This document shows positions 48,420 to 58,752 of a stretch of 64,000 bases of DNA, piece after piece. The DNA is taken from contig JAOTON010002112.1 of NCBI GenBank assembly GCA_034440635.1, positions 124,001-188,000 on the forward strand. The letters run 5' to 3'. The notes below the pieces were generated by a model. The model ran no database searches, had not been told where the DNA came from, and was given only the letters and a program-made list of their open reading frames with translations. This stretch comes from Lepas anatifera. Its lineage: Eukaryota > Arthropoda > Thecostraca > Lepadidae. A program made the translations under genes and the position numbers. The number at the start of each line of letters is the position of its first letter. The stretch's first letter is position 1.

Positions 48420-49524
48420 AGAAAAGCTCACTGGGAAGTTCCAAAGAAGAAAACTCACCTTGACAGGGTACCTTATTACCAGTGGCGTCGTCTCTATAAA
48501 GGCACATTATGCACTGCCTAGCCACTTTTAAAGGTCGAATTTATGGAATCAGTATAATTTGATCCCATGTTTAAGTTACTGAGAAGATCCCTTTTTTGGA
48601 TTATTGGGCCAGAGAGCCGATGATATACATCACTGACAATCCACCTTCATAGCGCCTACCGTCAATAATTGCGAGTTGAGGCACTTCGCGGTTCAGCTGA
48701 ATTTGCCCAACCTCGCGGCGAATCTAACGTGTGCTTTTTGATTGACATCTTTAATACCTTATTCATTTGGGCACGAGTACTGACCCGTCAAACCAGAAAA
48801 TTATGCATGCCTAAGTGGCTCTTTAACACGCGCACTGGATGGGGAAGACCTCAGAGCCTCCCCCCACCTGTTCTTCCGAGGTGGCCGGAGAACCGCTCGT
48901 AGCCAAAAAAAACGATACTTGGCCGCATATGAGAGAACTCAACGGTGCGTCGATCGGTGAATTTTTTTAAGTCGGTCAAATATTTTTTACTTATAGACTT
49001 TTATAAACGTGCCGATTACCGAAGAAGATCGCCGTATCTATGATGCATCTTTATTCCTGGCATAATCAGGCAACGGCAGAGCAGCAGCGTATCTCCGGGT
49101 CCAAAGGTGCCGCCCGCCCTTGGTGATCACAATAAAACCGAAAGGTTAGACCTTACCAAGAGACACCTCAGTTAGGCGACAGTTAACAGTCAAGCAACCG
49201 GTAACAATTATGCAACAGATAACAGGTATAAGTTGAGCATAAGGCCAGAACATGTTTCAAAAGCTCGTAACGCTTAAACAACGACACTAACGGCGACACT
49301 TACGTTTGGATCAGCAGGCGGCAGAAAGAACTAGCTCAGACAGGTACAAGCGAATGGTCGCGGCTCTGTGCCGCAGCCCCCTCCCTGGCTCAGCCGAAGC
49401 CACGCCCCTAGCCACAAGGTCAGGTCACGTGACCGCTCAGGGCGGTGGCCGCCCTAGCTCCAAGCTTATCAAGCGGCCCAGCCGTCCTACACTTTCAAAG
49501 TTAGTCCTGCATTTTGAGATCGCC
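48420..49524. other. No gene seen
   Basis: Only short unsupported frames lie between the two GACCT-family copies. Confidence 0.5.
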
Positions 49525-50020
49525 TTAAACCTTGCCCCGGTGGGGGTGTTAAAACAAATTCCCTCGAGTTTTTCCAGCGGCATAAAAAACCGGCGTTGCA
49601 AAGCGCCGCCGTACTCGGCACACCTTACCCTTGATCAATTCCGCAACCTTTTCCAAAACCTTAAGGCTGGGTCATCTCAGGTCAAGTCAGCAGTGCAAGT
49701 AAAGTGACTTTACCTCAAAACAATGTTTAAGGTGGCATAAGTAAAAAATGGATGAATCTATCGGATTGAAACTTATACCACATAATGGGCCTACCGAGTG
49801 CTACAAAATTTATTCAGGGATTTTTCATATCGACGACCTAAGGTCAAGTGCAAATCATGACCTCTCCATTGAAAATACATGGGTAAAACAGAAACTTGGC
49901 TGTATTTGTGTAGATACAGCTGAGAACACATTCATATTCTCCAAATCGTAGTATACTGGGCCCCTTTCCAGGTTCATGTTGCAGCTTGTGACCTGTGACC
50001 TCTGGTTAGGCATTAGGTTG
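49525..50020 (-). repeat. Fragment of the GACCT-rich TTAA transposon family
   Basis: It begins at TTAAACCTTGCCCC and includes AAGCGCCGCCG and the GGTCAAGTCA and ATTTTTCATATCGACGACC words found in the other copies. The far end grades into the repeat at about 50040. Confidence 0.65.
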
Positions 50021-50039
50021 CCGACAGGCTTGATGCTTT

Positions 50040-50165
50040 TTCCTCCCCTGCCCCTCTCTAGGAGGCAAGTATTGGCGCCCCCAAGCTGGGATTTGGCGCC
50101 CATCTGATAGGATTTTTCGTCCAAAAGTGGTGCCCCTGGTCCGGATGGCGCCCTCTGACCACACC
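50040..50165. repeat. Fragment of the GGCGGATCC hAT-type family, reversed
   Basis: GGCGCCCATCTGATAGGATT and TGGTGCCCCTGGTC match 41283-41565 in reverse orientation. The ends are missing. Confidence 0.7.
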
Positions 50166-50499
50166 CCTCCCCCGAGCGGCTACCCTGGGTCTGTCTTCAT
50201 GCCCACGGGTAGTGCTATCCCTGCTGTTAGAAAGGATTCCTGACGATCAACCACAGATAGCCTCCAATTCACTGTCGCTCCATAGGGGAGGGGGGACGGC
50301 GCGGAACCACTCCCTCTCGACCTCAGTTCCTGTGCAGGATAACGAAAAACGTGAGTGGTGGTAGATAGCCCGTAAAACGGTAAGATAGCCCGGCCGCGGT
50401 TACAGAACGGGTTTTCAGCTCTAGCGTCTGACCGATTTGTTATATGAGTCAAATTTTAGACGCCAGTCGATTCCTTTCGTAAGGACCAATTGAATGATG

Positions 50500-51270
50500 T
50501 AAAAAATAAACATGCTGGGTCAAAATTGATAAACGAGCTGACCTAACGTCAGGTCAAGGTCACTATCTGACCTTGCATGGTCAATATGCACATCAATCGA
50601 CTTGCAATGACAATCCAAATGTAATGACATCAAAATGAAAGCTCTAACACTGTTTCCTGCGAAGTTATTGACCAAGTCTGAAAAAAACTTTTTATTAGCG
50701 CCGCTCCCGATAGGCACCCTGGCCCAACTACACGGAGTACTGGCGCGCTGGCGTGTGTATTTAGGACCTTTCCATTGGGCTAGATGAAACACGGAAGGCA
50801 GTTTTCCACTGTGGGAATCAAACCGAAGCTAATAATTGCGTCCCTGTCTGGGTGCAGGCAAAAAAAGCCACTCGGCCGCCCGGCCATCCTGCTTACCTGG
50901 TAACCTGTTAAGGTACGCGCAGATGACCTCCTACAGAGGTCACAGGCCCAAACGAGCAACATAAACCTGGGGAGTGGCCTAAGGTATCACTATTCGGAGG
51001 AGTTATTCTTAGCCTTATCTACAGATAAAAGGACATTTTCAGGAAATTGCCGTTTTTCCATGCATTTACAATTGAGGATTCATAAGCCGTGCCTGACTCT
51101 AGGCTAGCGATTTAAAGACATCGCAGAATACAATTTGCGACACTCAGTTGGCCTCTTATGGGATACCAGTATTAGACCAATAGATTTGAATTTTTCCACT
51201 GATGTCAATTGACCCGATCTGGTGACCCAAAGTCAAATTTGTGCAAAAGTTGCGCAGTTAATCAAGGATG
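50500..51270. repeat. Degraded GACCT-rich repeat sequence
   Basis: GACCT/AGGTC words and CCATGCATTTACAATTGAGG recall the TTAA family, but no ends can be fixed. No gene is seen. Confidence 0.4.
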
Positions 51271-51587
51271 AAATATACTAGGCACAGCGCACACCGGACC
51301 GCCAGTTTTGTTTACGCTGTCAGAAAACCCGGAGAGGGCGTTCAAACATACACCACTGGGGTAAAAATTAAAACACTCCTTATTGAGGAAATATTTTGGG
51401 TCTTGAGCCCGGCCCTGTTGCGTGAAAAGCTGACACGTTAACTACTACAACGCCGCAACCCTACCCCGGGAAAAAACCTCATAGTGGTGTTATATGCATC
51501 CTCCATGAAATGCAACTTTACCTCAATTTTGAATCGACAATTTCTCTTCCGAAGCGCTCATCTACACTACTTGCTCCCTTTTCTCGG

Positions 51588-52140
51588 AAACAGAGAAAGG
51601 GCAGCAGTCCCCTGTTTCTCGGTCTAGAGAGAGGGAAGCAATCTGCTGATTATTGGTCCACAGAGCGGGCAGCGATCTGTTTTTCATTAATTCAGAGAGT
51701 GGGCAACGGTCTGTTGTTTCTTGGTCCAGAGAGTGGGTAGCAATCTGTTGTTTCTTGGTCCAGAGAGCAGGTAGCAATCTGTTGTCTATTCATTCAGACA
51801 GCGGGTAGCGATCTCTTGTTTCTTGGTCCAGGGAGCGGGTAGCAATTTGTTGTCTATTTATTCAGACAGCGTGTAGCGATCTGTTGTTTCTTGGTCCAGA
51901 GAGTGGGTAGCAATCTGCTGCTTATTGGTTCAGACAGCGGGCAGCGATCTGTTGTTCATTGATCTAGAGAGCAGGCAGCGATCTGCTGTTTATTGGTTCA
52001 GACAGTGAGCGGCGATCTCTTGTCCACTGGTCTAGATAGCCCGTAAGCGATCTGCTGTTTTTATCTGTATAGAGAGTGGGCAGCGATCTATTATTGATTG
52101 GTACAGAGAGCGGACAACAGTCTGTTGTTTATTGGTCCCT
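51588..52140 (-). repeat. 35-bp degenerate minisatellite with AATAAA words, downstream of the Tbh-like stop
   Basis: About 16 degenerate units of 34-36 bp (plus strand CAGAGAGYGGGTAGCRATCT followed by GTTGTTTMTTGGTC). On the gene strand three units read AATAAA (plus TTTATT at 51857-51862, 51989-51994, 52128-52133). The nearest is about 560 bp after the stop codon. It may serve the gene's 3' end, but no cleavage site can be seen. Confidence 0.85.
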
Positions 52141-52693
52141 TTCAATGGAAGACACAGGATACGCTTCAGCGGCGCACGGTAAAAAAGAATAAGAGAATAT
52201 GCTGAGCTTTTACTTGAAGCAAAAGATTCTGTGATGATTCAATGCCCCTAAACATCGATTTGGAAAGACACCTGTATTTTGGTTTTAACAGGCCTTTGCT
52301 GACCTAGGTGAGACATTTCAGCACGTCGGTTTTCCAAGCTGTGTAAACACAAATGCAAAACAATGATCATATAGCTGCACACCCAACAAGGGAAGGTGAA
52401 CTATGAAAGAAACTACATATTTTTACGCAAGCACTGATGCAATCTAGTAATCCTGCAGACGGTTCGGGGCCGTGTTAGGCTAACCTAATCCATATGCAGA
52501 CGCGCCCTTTTCCGCCGTCACTTGTAAATCGAAACATCATGTTAAGTTTTCCATCGATAGCATTTCAACGACTGCAGCTCTCTGAAATCAGCATTATATT
52601 CACTAGTAGAAACCACCTTGTCATCATGAAGCTGGTGAGTTCGGCAGCACTATGGCCGCCCCTGAGGGCGTCAGAGCTGGGGTAGGGCCTGGC

Positions 52694-52831
52694 TCAGTGC
52701 TGCGTCAGGCAGTGGTCGTGGTGTGGCAGCGGTGTCAGCACCAAAGGTAGCGGGATCGACTCCCAGTAGCCGGCGAACCGCTCTCCGTTGCTCTGGTTGC
52801 ATTGCATCGAGAGCGGCGCCGTCTGGTACAG
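52694..52831 (-). CDS. Tbh: Tyramine/dopamine beta-hydroxylase-like, terminal coding exon
   Basis: The exon encodes LYQTAPLSMQCNQSNGERFA followed by GYWESIPLPLVLTPLPHHDH and CLTQH, then a TGA stop at 52694-52696. Leu-Tyr...PLSMQCN is the family's C-terminal signature. The acceptor GGTGTCGGCAG ends at 52832 and the exon starts in phase 0, matching the penultimate exon. A 258-codon open frame covering 52671-53447 runs over the same bases in another phase, because a 9-bp array without stops adjoins it; that frame is spurious. The tail after the QC motif is shorter than I recall for insect Tbh. No AATAAA is seen close after the stop; the nearest lies in the array at 51588-52140. Confidence 0.9.
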   Translation of the reverse strand: MYQTAPLSMQCNQSNGERFAGYWESIPLPLVLTPLPHHDHCLTQH

Positions 52832-52853
52832 CTGCCGACACCGACCCGGCCAG

Positions 52854-53432
52854 GGTCAGTGGGTCAGCGGGGTCAGAGGGGTCAGAGGGGTCAGCGGGAT
52901 CAGCGGGGTCAGTGGGGTCAGTGGGGTCAGTGGGGTCAGTGGGGTCAGTGGGATCAGTGGGGTCAGAGGGGTCAGCGGAGTCAGCGGGGTCAGTGGGATC
53001 AGTGGAGTCGGTGGGGTCAGTGGGGTCGGTGGGATCAGAGGGGTCAGTGGGGTCAGCAGGGTCAGTAGGGTCAGCAGGGTCAGCAGGGTCAGTGGGGTTA
53101 GTGGGGCCAGTGGGGTCAGTGGGGTCAGTGGGGTTAGTGGGGCCAGTGGGCCCAGTGGGGTCAGCAGGGTCAGTTGGGTTAGTGGGGTTAGTGGGGTCAG
53201 TAGGGTTAGTGGGGTCAGTGGGGTTAGTGGGGTTAGTGGGGTCAGTGGGGTCAGTGGGGTTAGTGGGGTCAGTGGGGTCAGTAGGGTCACTTGGGTTAGT
53301 GGGGTCAGCGGGGTCAGCAGGGTCAGTGGGGTTAGTGGGGCCAGTGGGGTCAGTGGGGTTAGTGGGGTCAGTGGGGTCAGTGGGGTTAGTGGGGTCAGTG
53401 AGGTTAGTGGGGTCAGTGTGGTCAGCGGCGGG
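52854..53432 (-). repeat. 9-bp minisatellite made of branch-point-like words, upstream of the terminal Tbh-like exon
   Basis: There are about sixty copies of a 9-bp unit. On the gene strand the unit is CTRACCCCA, with R mostly G and sometimes A. CTGAC and CTAAC both fit the metazoan branch-point consensus, and the rest of the unit is pyrimidine-rich. In the whole array I find only one AG dinucleotide on the minus strand (plus strand CT at 53290-53291) before the real acceptor at 52832. Long open frames in several phases on both strands are a by-product of a stop-free unit whose length is divisible by three. Confidence 0.95.
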
Positions 53433-53503
53433 CACAGCCGGGTGCATCGGGCTACGTACCAGAACATGCTCTCTTACATTTTCAATAGTTTTGGTCCACC
53501 ATT

Positions 53504-54514
53504 ATGCAAGATGTTCTGAGTATGGCTGGGACTTTAATGGAAGTTCTCTGGATTCAATTCTTTGTAAATGTTGGACCTCGCACCGCAGCTAGTGCTGCGC
53601 CGCCGCTCTCTAACTTACCAGTTAGGCTCCCGCGTGTACCTGCGTGTGGCTTGAAGATCGGACCAATTTCAGCTGACGACTTGTGCATTACTTTAGGTTC
53701 CATGAAACCCTCTACTTCTGTCGATGTTTCTGGTCTTAATATTGTGATTTTTCAGCGTTTTTACTTTGGCGTTCAAAATGTGTTACTTCATATCATTAAC
53801 TCTAGTCTTGTGACCGGTTTAGTACCACGACAGTGGAAGCACGGCATGGTTGTTCCAATACTGAAAGGCGGAGACTCAACCAAACCATCTAACTGGCGTC
53901 CTATCACTATTCTACCAGCAGTGACAAAAATTACCGAACGTATAGTCCACAACCAACTCAGTACGTATTTCACCAAAAACCATCTGCTTTCACACACGCA
54001 ACACGGCTACCGGAAGAATCATTCCACCGAAACTGCGCTCACAGTAGTTACTGACCAGGCGTACCAGGCCATGGATAAGGGGCATATTTCAATACTAGTT
54101 CTTACGGATCATTCAAAATGCTTCGATGTAATTAGTCACGAGGAATTGCTGGAAAAATTTGAGCAGTATGGTGTTGACGACCACTGGTTCAGGGATTACC
54201 TCCGTGATCACTATCAACAAGTCAAAATTACGAACGGTTTTAGCGGTGGCGCAACAACACAGGGGAATGGCAGTCCGAAACTCTCCAAATCACTCCAAAA
54301 CTCGGTGGGCGTTTTCCAAGGCGGAAGTTTATCCTGTATCATGTTTTCAATCTTCGCAAACGACATGAATTTGTATATTAACACGCGCATTGACGGGGGT
54401 CTGGCCACTTCGATTGACGGGGGCGGGTACCCCCCTAAGATCTCGAGAACCACGGTAGGTAGCGAAAACGGTAAGGCGTTGGGCTGCCCATCCGCTTCTC
54501 CATCAAACATTTGA
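53504..54514 (+). pseudogene. Non-LTR reverse transcriptase, N-terminal piece
   Basis: An open frame of 336 codons, of which about the first 295 are reverse transcriptase. Fingers and palm motifs are present in the usual order: PRQWKHGMVVPILKGGD, SNWRPITILPAVTKITER, QHGYRKNHSTETAL, LVLTDHSKCFDV, then GGSLSCIMFSIFANDMNLY. The last 40 or so residues come from the inserted repeat and are not part of the enzyme. The second catalytic box is separated onto the other side of the insertion. It is non-functional as it stands. Confidence 0.88.
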
Positions 54515-55123
54515 ACCATTTTTGTAGGTACATTTAAGGTCCGGAGGTAAACATGCCCGTCATAGGGATAACATGTAATTCAGTTTTTCGGCCATTACAT
54601 CTGAACAAGTAAGATAGAGCAAACGACTTGAACTATATGAATCTTCTTAGAGCCGAATCGAATGATATATAATTTGACCTTGCTAGGTCAAATGGATTTG
54701 ACCTGACCTGAGGTCGGTGGTCAATTATATAAATGCATATCATTGACGAAGCCCAGGCGAGTCTAATGCAGCTAAAATAAATGCTCATCACCATCCGTTA
54801 CTGGTTATTCCGTAAAACCATTTTTCCATGTATTTCCTATGGGAGGTCTACCTCGTACCTGACCTTAGGTCATCGATATCAAAATACCGGAACTTTTTGA
54901 GAGCTCGGTGGGGCCATTATGTGATATGAGTTTCAATCGGATAGTTCCTGCTCCGACTTATGCTATCTTAACTTTTTTGAGGTCGGGTCACTTGACCTGT
55001 ACTGGTGACCTGACCTGAGATGACCTAACCTTAAAATTTTCCGAAGTTGTAAAATGATGAGGAAAGGTTGTCGGCGGGTACGCGCCGCTTTCCTATCTCC
55101 AAAACCCGGGGGTCCCGTTTGTT
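54390..55123 (+). mobile_element. GACCT-rich non-autonomous transposon inserted in the reverse transcriptase
   Basis: This block separates the two halves of the reverse transcriptase. It contains the GACCTGACCTGAGATGACCT and ATTTCCTATGGGAGG words shared with the copies at 16092-17284 and 42191-48415, and it ends beside TTAA at 55120-55123. Its outer ends (GGGGGCGGGTACCCCC on the left, AACCCGGGGGTCCCG on the right) differ from the other copies, so it may be a related subfamily. The left edge is uncertain by about 30 bases. Confidence 0.65.
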
Positions 55124-55131
55124 AAGAATTC

Positions 55132-55969
55132 CACCATGGTTCAATTCTGTGACGACGTTCAGCTCATCATATCCGGCCCAAAACAGAACCTTGATGCTAT
55201 GGTATCATTGCTTGAGCATGACATAGCTGTACTTTTAGATTAGGTTTCTCAAAACGCCCTCAAAATCAACCCAGCAAAAACCCAGGTCATCGTACTCGGA
55301 ACCCGTGCAATGCTCCAAAATTTGCCAAAAATTAGTATTCGGGTGGGCAACACAGTAGTAACAGAAACAAGGGAAGTTAAAAACCTAGGCGTGCATATGG
55401 ACCGGAACCTGACGTTCGAATCGCATGTTGATAGCATCACTAGGAAATGTACTGGCATTCTCATTGGGCTCATGTTCATTCGGCACATCATTCCACAGTC
55501 AGTACTGAAACTATTAATACAGTCACTCGTCATATCTCACATCAGGTACTGTATTTCAATTTATGGGACTTGTGGAACAACTCAACTCCACCGAATTAAA
55601 AAAGTGATCAACTTCTGTGCTCGCGTCTTAACTGGGAAGAGAAAGTTTGAGCACATTTCTCGGGAAGTAGCCAGATTACGACTGCCTGACCCCGCACAGC
55701 TGCTTACCTACCACCGGTTGAGCATTGTTCATAGCGTGTTGATTACCGGTGAGCCGTGTGTGCTTGGTGAAATGTTTACCTTTACTGACCATAGCTACGG
55801 TACGCGACAGGCGGGACTTTTACGTCCCACCCGTGCTAGAAACAACGCAGGGAAGCGAAGATTATGCCATGCTGCCATTGCACAATATAATGACCTGCCA
55901 CCTGATCTAAGAACCAATACCAGAATGTCGGGTTTCCGAAACTCACTGAGAAGTTTATTGGGCCTGTAA
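55132..55969 (+). pseudogene. Non-LTR reverse transcriptase, C-terminal piece
   Basis: The frame picks up at MVQFCDDVQLIISG, where the usual box is [YF]ADD; here the residue before the Asp pair is Cys. After a stop near 55240 the same frame continues from 55247 with NALKINPAKTQVIVLG and GVHMDRNLTFESHVDSITRK, then CARVLTGKRKFEHISREVAR, and ends YNDLPPDLRTNTRMSGFRNS before the stop at 55967. These are standard thumb and C-terminal features of CR1/L2-like ORF2 proteins. Confidence 0.85.
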
Positions 55970-56237
55970 GTGTAAGCTCGCAGTATTTTATATCATATTA
56001 CGTGTGTGATTGCATTTTAGTACTTGTGCTTTTACTGCCTGTATCGCTGACTTCACTGTTACTTTTACACAATCCACGACCCCTTCATTGAATTGACGAT
56101 GGAACATGAAAAGCCTTGTATCGAGTGTAAGGATGTTCTGGAATACATTGATTGATTGGATCCATATCAGTCTGCGTCTTTGCATGAGGTTCGCCGTGTA
56201 AGCACAAAATGACTCAAGTCTTCTTAAATACACTCAC

Positions 56238-56331
56238 CTTTTTTAGACCATACGCCCTCAGCTTGTTCCACTGAATGTGTCGGTAGTTGTCGCCCCATCC
56301 CAGGTCCTTGTGTGTTGTTTGGTCCTCCCAC
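56238..56331 (-). CDS. Tbh: Tyramine/dopamine beta-hydroxylase-like, small penultimate exon
   Basis: This 94-bp exon is too short for a simple ORF scan. After one base that completes the Lys codon from the previous exon, it encodes 31 residues, WEDQTTHKDLGWGDNYRHIQ then WNKLRAYGLKK. The NYR.I.W part matches the region that precedes the C-terminal LSMQC motif in Tbh/DBH enzymes. The acceptor is CTCCTTCCAG before 56331 and the donor is GTGAGT at 56237-56232. The phase pattern (one base in, phase 0 out) is exactly what the flanking exons need, which is the main support. It lies 451 bp from the preceding exon. Confidence 0.9.
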
Positions 56332-56782
56332 CTGGAAGGAGATGGGACTTCTGTTTTCTGCCGCTAGCAATGTTTTTCTTAAGTCATAAAGGAGAGAACG
56401 GAACGGCATAATGTTTGTGCCAGTTTGAGTCTAAGGAACCCCAGTACACTTTTACCAAATTTGTACTGATTTTGTTTGATATTATGTTTCACCGAGATTT
56501 TCCGGACTACAAAGCTCTGGGCCGTATAACGCATGAACCAGCGAGGGTGCAAAAGTTTTGTGTGGAATTCTTTCAACTACAGAGAGAAGTGTTAAAGAGA
56601 GAGAAATAATCTTATAAAAAAACTAATGGATACGTTGAACTTACAGAAAGCCTAGAATCAGCCTCATGTGACCTGTACAGAAAGACATGTAACATGTCGG
56701 TCCTAGGACTAGATCGTGACCCAAAGGCCTCCAGACTGTAGAGGATAAAACCTTGAAGCCGGAAGAAGTCATTGTTACTTAC

Positions 56783-56970
56783 TTTCTCATGAAGCGGAAA
56801 TACTGCCTTAGCGCGCCGCTGTCCACAGAACTTTTGCAGACCTCCAGTTTGACCTTGGGGAAGTAGTGGATGTAGTTGACGCACATCTCGTCCGAGATGG
56901 CGAAGCCTCCGAGAGTGACGTTACGGCGGTCCGAGGTACGGTACGTACAGCGGGTGATCAGCGTGTCCCC
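56783..56970 (-). CDS. Tbh: Tyramine/dopamine beta-hydroxylase-like, CuM Met-ligand exon
   Basis: The exon encodes GDTLITRCTYRTSDRRNVTL, then GGFAISDEMCVNYIHYFP, then LEVCKSSVDSGALRQYFRFM. The Met in DEMCVNY is the third CuM ligand of the family, and Cys residues in TRCTY and EVCKS are conserved disulphide positions. The acceptor is TTTCTCAG before 56970 and the donor is GTAAGT at 56782-56777. The exon starts in phase 0 and ends two bases into a codon (AA), which the next exon completes as AAG (Lys). A 25-bp minisatellite begins about 20 bases upstream of the acceptor. The exon is intact. Confidence 0.94.
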
Positions 56971-56987
56971 CTGAGAAACGAGTAACG

Positions 56988-57626
56988 ACAGCTGCAGAGG
57001 CTACAGTTCAGATACCCTGCAGAGGCTACAGCTCAGGGCCACTGCAGAGGCTACAGCTCAGGTTCGCTGCAGAGGCTACTGAGCTCAGGTCCACTGCAGA
57101 GGCTACTGAGCTCAGGTCTACTGCAGAGGCTGCTGAGCTCAGGTCGGCTGCAGAGGCTCCAGTTCAGGTACGCTGCAGAGGCTACTGAGCTCAGGTCCCC
57201 TGCAGAGGCTACAGTTTAGGTCCCGTGCATAGGCTATAGCTCAGGTCCACTACAGAGGCTACAGCTTAGGTCCCCTGCAGAGACTAAAGCTTAGGTCTAC
57301 TACAGATGCTACAGTTTAGGTCCGCTGCAGAGGCTACTGAGCTCAGGTCCCCTACAGAGGCTACAGTTTAGGTCCCCTGCAGAGGCTACAGCTCAGGTCC
57401 CCTGCAGAGGCTACAGTTTTGGTCCCCTGCAGAGACTACACCTGAGGTTCGCTGCAGAGGCTACGGAGCTCAGGTTCGCTGCAGAGGCTACAGCTTAGCT
57501 CTAGTACAGAGGCTACAGTTTAGGTCCCCTGCAGAGGCTACAGCTCAGGTCCACTACAGAGGCTACAGTTTAGGTCCCCTGCAGAGACTACAGCTTAGGT
57601 TCGCTGCAGAGGCTACGGTTCAGATC
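56988..57626 (-). repeat. 25-bp minisatellite upstream of the Met-ligand exon
   Basis: There are about 25 imperfect copies of a 25-28-bp unit (plus strand GCAGAGGCTACAGCTCAGGT plus five or six variable bases). On the gene strand each unit contains CCTCTGCAG, a pyrimidine-CAG word like a 3' splice site. The array starts about 20 bp from the genuine acceptor at 56971. Confidence 0.93.
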
Positions 57627-57879
57627 CGGGCTACCCCAAATTGAACGCTGCATTATTGTGGAAAATCCTTTACACTTATGTTTGCATCCCTTTCAGGACT
57701 TTAAATTGGTTTTATTTGCTCCGACAGGCCTGCTTTGGGGCAAAACAAAGACAATGTCATGCCATTTGTATTTATATAATGGTTATGGACATTCTTTTCA
57801 ATTTGGGCACCCCTAATAATTTTCGGAAATCCACGTCCCTTTTCCTTCGTGCTAGTTTGCGCAAAACACCGGCAGTTAC

Positions 57880-58020
57880 GGTGGAACGTCCAAATTTAAG
57901 GGGTGCACCATGTAATTTTCAACCTATTTCTTTCCAGTTAACGCCATAGGGTTAGTGCAAATATTTCTGATTTAAGGGGAGCACGTGCCCTAGAACCCCC
58001 CCCCAGTTCCGCCGCCAGTG
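57880..58020. repeat. End of a CACTGGCGGCGGAACTGGGG element
   Basis: Ends CCCCAGTTCCGCCGCCAGTG at 58001-58020. Homologous ends occur at about 22085-22227 and, reversed, from 20735. The CACTGGCGG terminus is hAT-like. It lies in the Tbh-like intron between exons at 58567 and 56970. Confidence 0.7.
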
Positions 58021-58566
58021 AACACCCGGATGGTTTAGCCGGGATATCAAGCATTGTTTAGATGGCAGGAGTGGCGGATTCCACCCCTTTTCTTTTGCAC
58101 AATTTTAATATTGTTGTTGAGATTTGGAAAAACACAACTTAGGTTTCATCTAGGCTCCCCCAATAACAATGTATATACCTGCTTGTTGTTGAGAATTGGA
58201 AAAGGCCCAACTTAGGTTTCATCTAAGCTCCCCCAATAACAATGTATAGTAACATATACATCTGCTAATGAGCGAGTCGGAACAGTGCTTGATTTATATT
58301 GAAGTTCTAGAAGGGGCGATGCTGTCCGAAGCGCTATATGTACTATCTGTCTTCTTAGTATCTTTTTCATATCATAGTTCTAAGTCATCCACTATAGGTG
58401 TTTTTCAGAGACCCATCCTTATTAACATCATAGGGATGAAGTGCACATCAGCGATGATGAGTATGATGACGATCAGACGTGGGAGTCCCAACCATTCTAA
58501 TCTGTACCGCTCAGTACCCGAGTGCAATAACGGCGATGACTATGCGACCATGCAGACGGTACTCAC

Positions 58567-58752
58567 GGGCAGCACTCTGCGCATGCGCGGCAGCCGGCGG
58601 ATCTGCTGGAAGTGGGACGAGTAGTGCGGGTCGCCGTTGAGGTCCGGCAGCTGGGTGCCGTCAGTGCGCACGTGCTGGGTGCGTACCGCCACCCCGCTGA
58701 GGTGGGTGTGCAGCTGAGAGGCGAACACCCGGATGCCCTCCAGCGGGAGGCC
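58567..58752 (-). CDS. Tbh: Tyramine/dopamine beta-hydroxylase-like, CuM His-x-His exon
   Basis: The exon encodes 62 residues beginning GLPLEGIRVFASQLHTHLSG and including HYSSHFQQIRRL. FASQLHTHL carries the His-x-His pair that binds the CuM copper in DBH-type enzymes, and the HYS.HFQ.IR segment is also a family signature. The acceptor is GCTGCCGCAG before 58752 and the donor is GTGAGT at 58566-58561. Both ends are phase 0, so the upstream exon's ECTAV joins GLPLEGI and the exon's last VLP joins GDTLITRC. The intron upstream (58753-63701) is about 4.9 kb and holds the 30-bp minisatellite plus AT and GT dinucleotide runs. No frame defect is seen. Confidence 0.93.

Larger units (their letters stand above)
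53510..56157 (+). mobile_element. 5'-truncated CR1/L2-like non-LTR retrotransposon, split by a later insertion
   Basis: The reverse transcriptase part begins near 53510 without an endonuclease domain. The first piece (to about 54390) has WRPITILPAVTKITERI, HGYRKNHSTETAL, TDHSKCFDVISH with the first catalytic Asp, and FQGGSLSCIMFSIFANDM. A foreign repeat follows (about 54390-55123). The frame resumes at 55132 with QFCDDVQLIISG (catalytic box), a stop near 55240, and an open stretch to 55969 ending in the usual C-terminal thumb region. The 3' end carries a short ATTGATTG-type tail near 56143-56157. The element lies antisense in the last intron of the Tbh-like gene. Confidence 0.88.

Noticed and set aside
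52723..53592. Gly/Ser/Val-repeat proteins on the plus strand
   Set aside because: These are translations of the 9-bp minisatellite. The real coding sequence here is the minus-strand Tbh-like exon in another phase.
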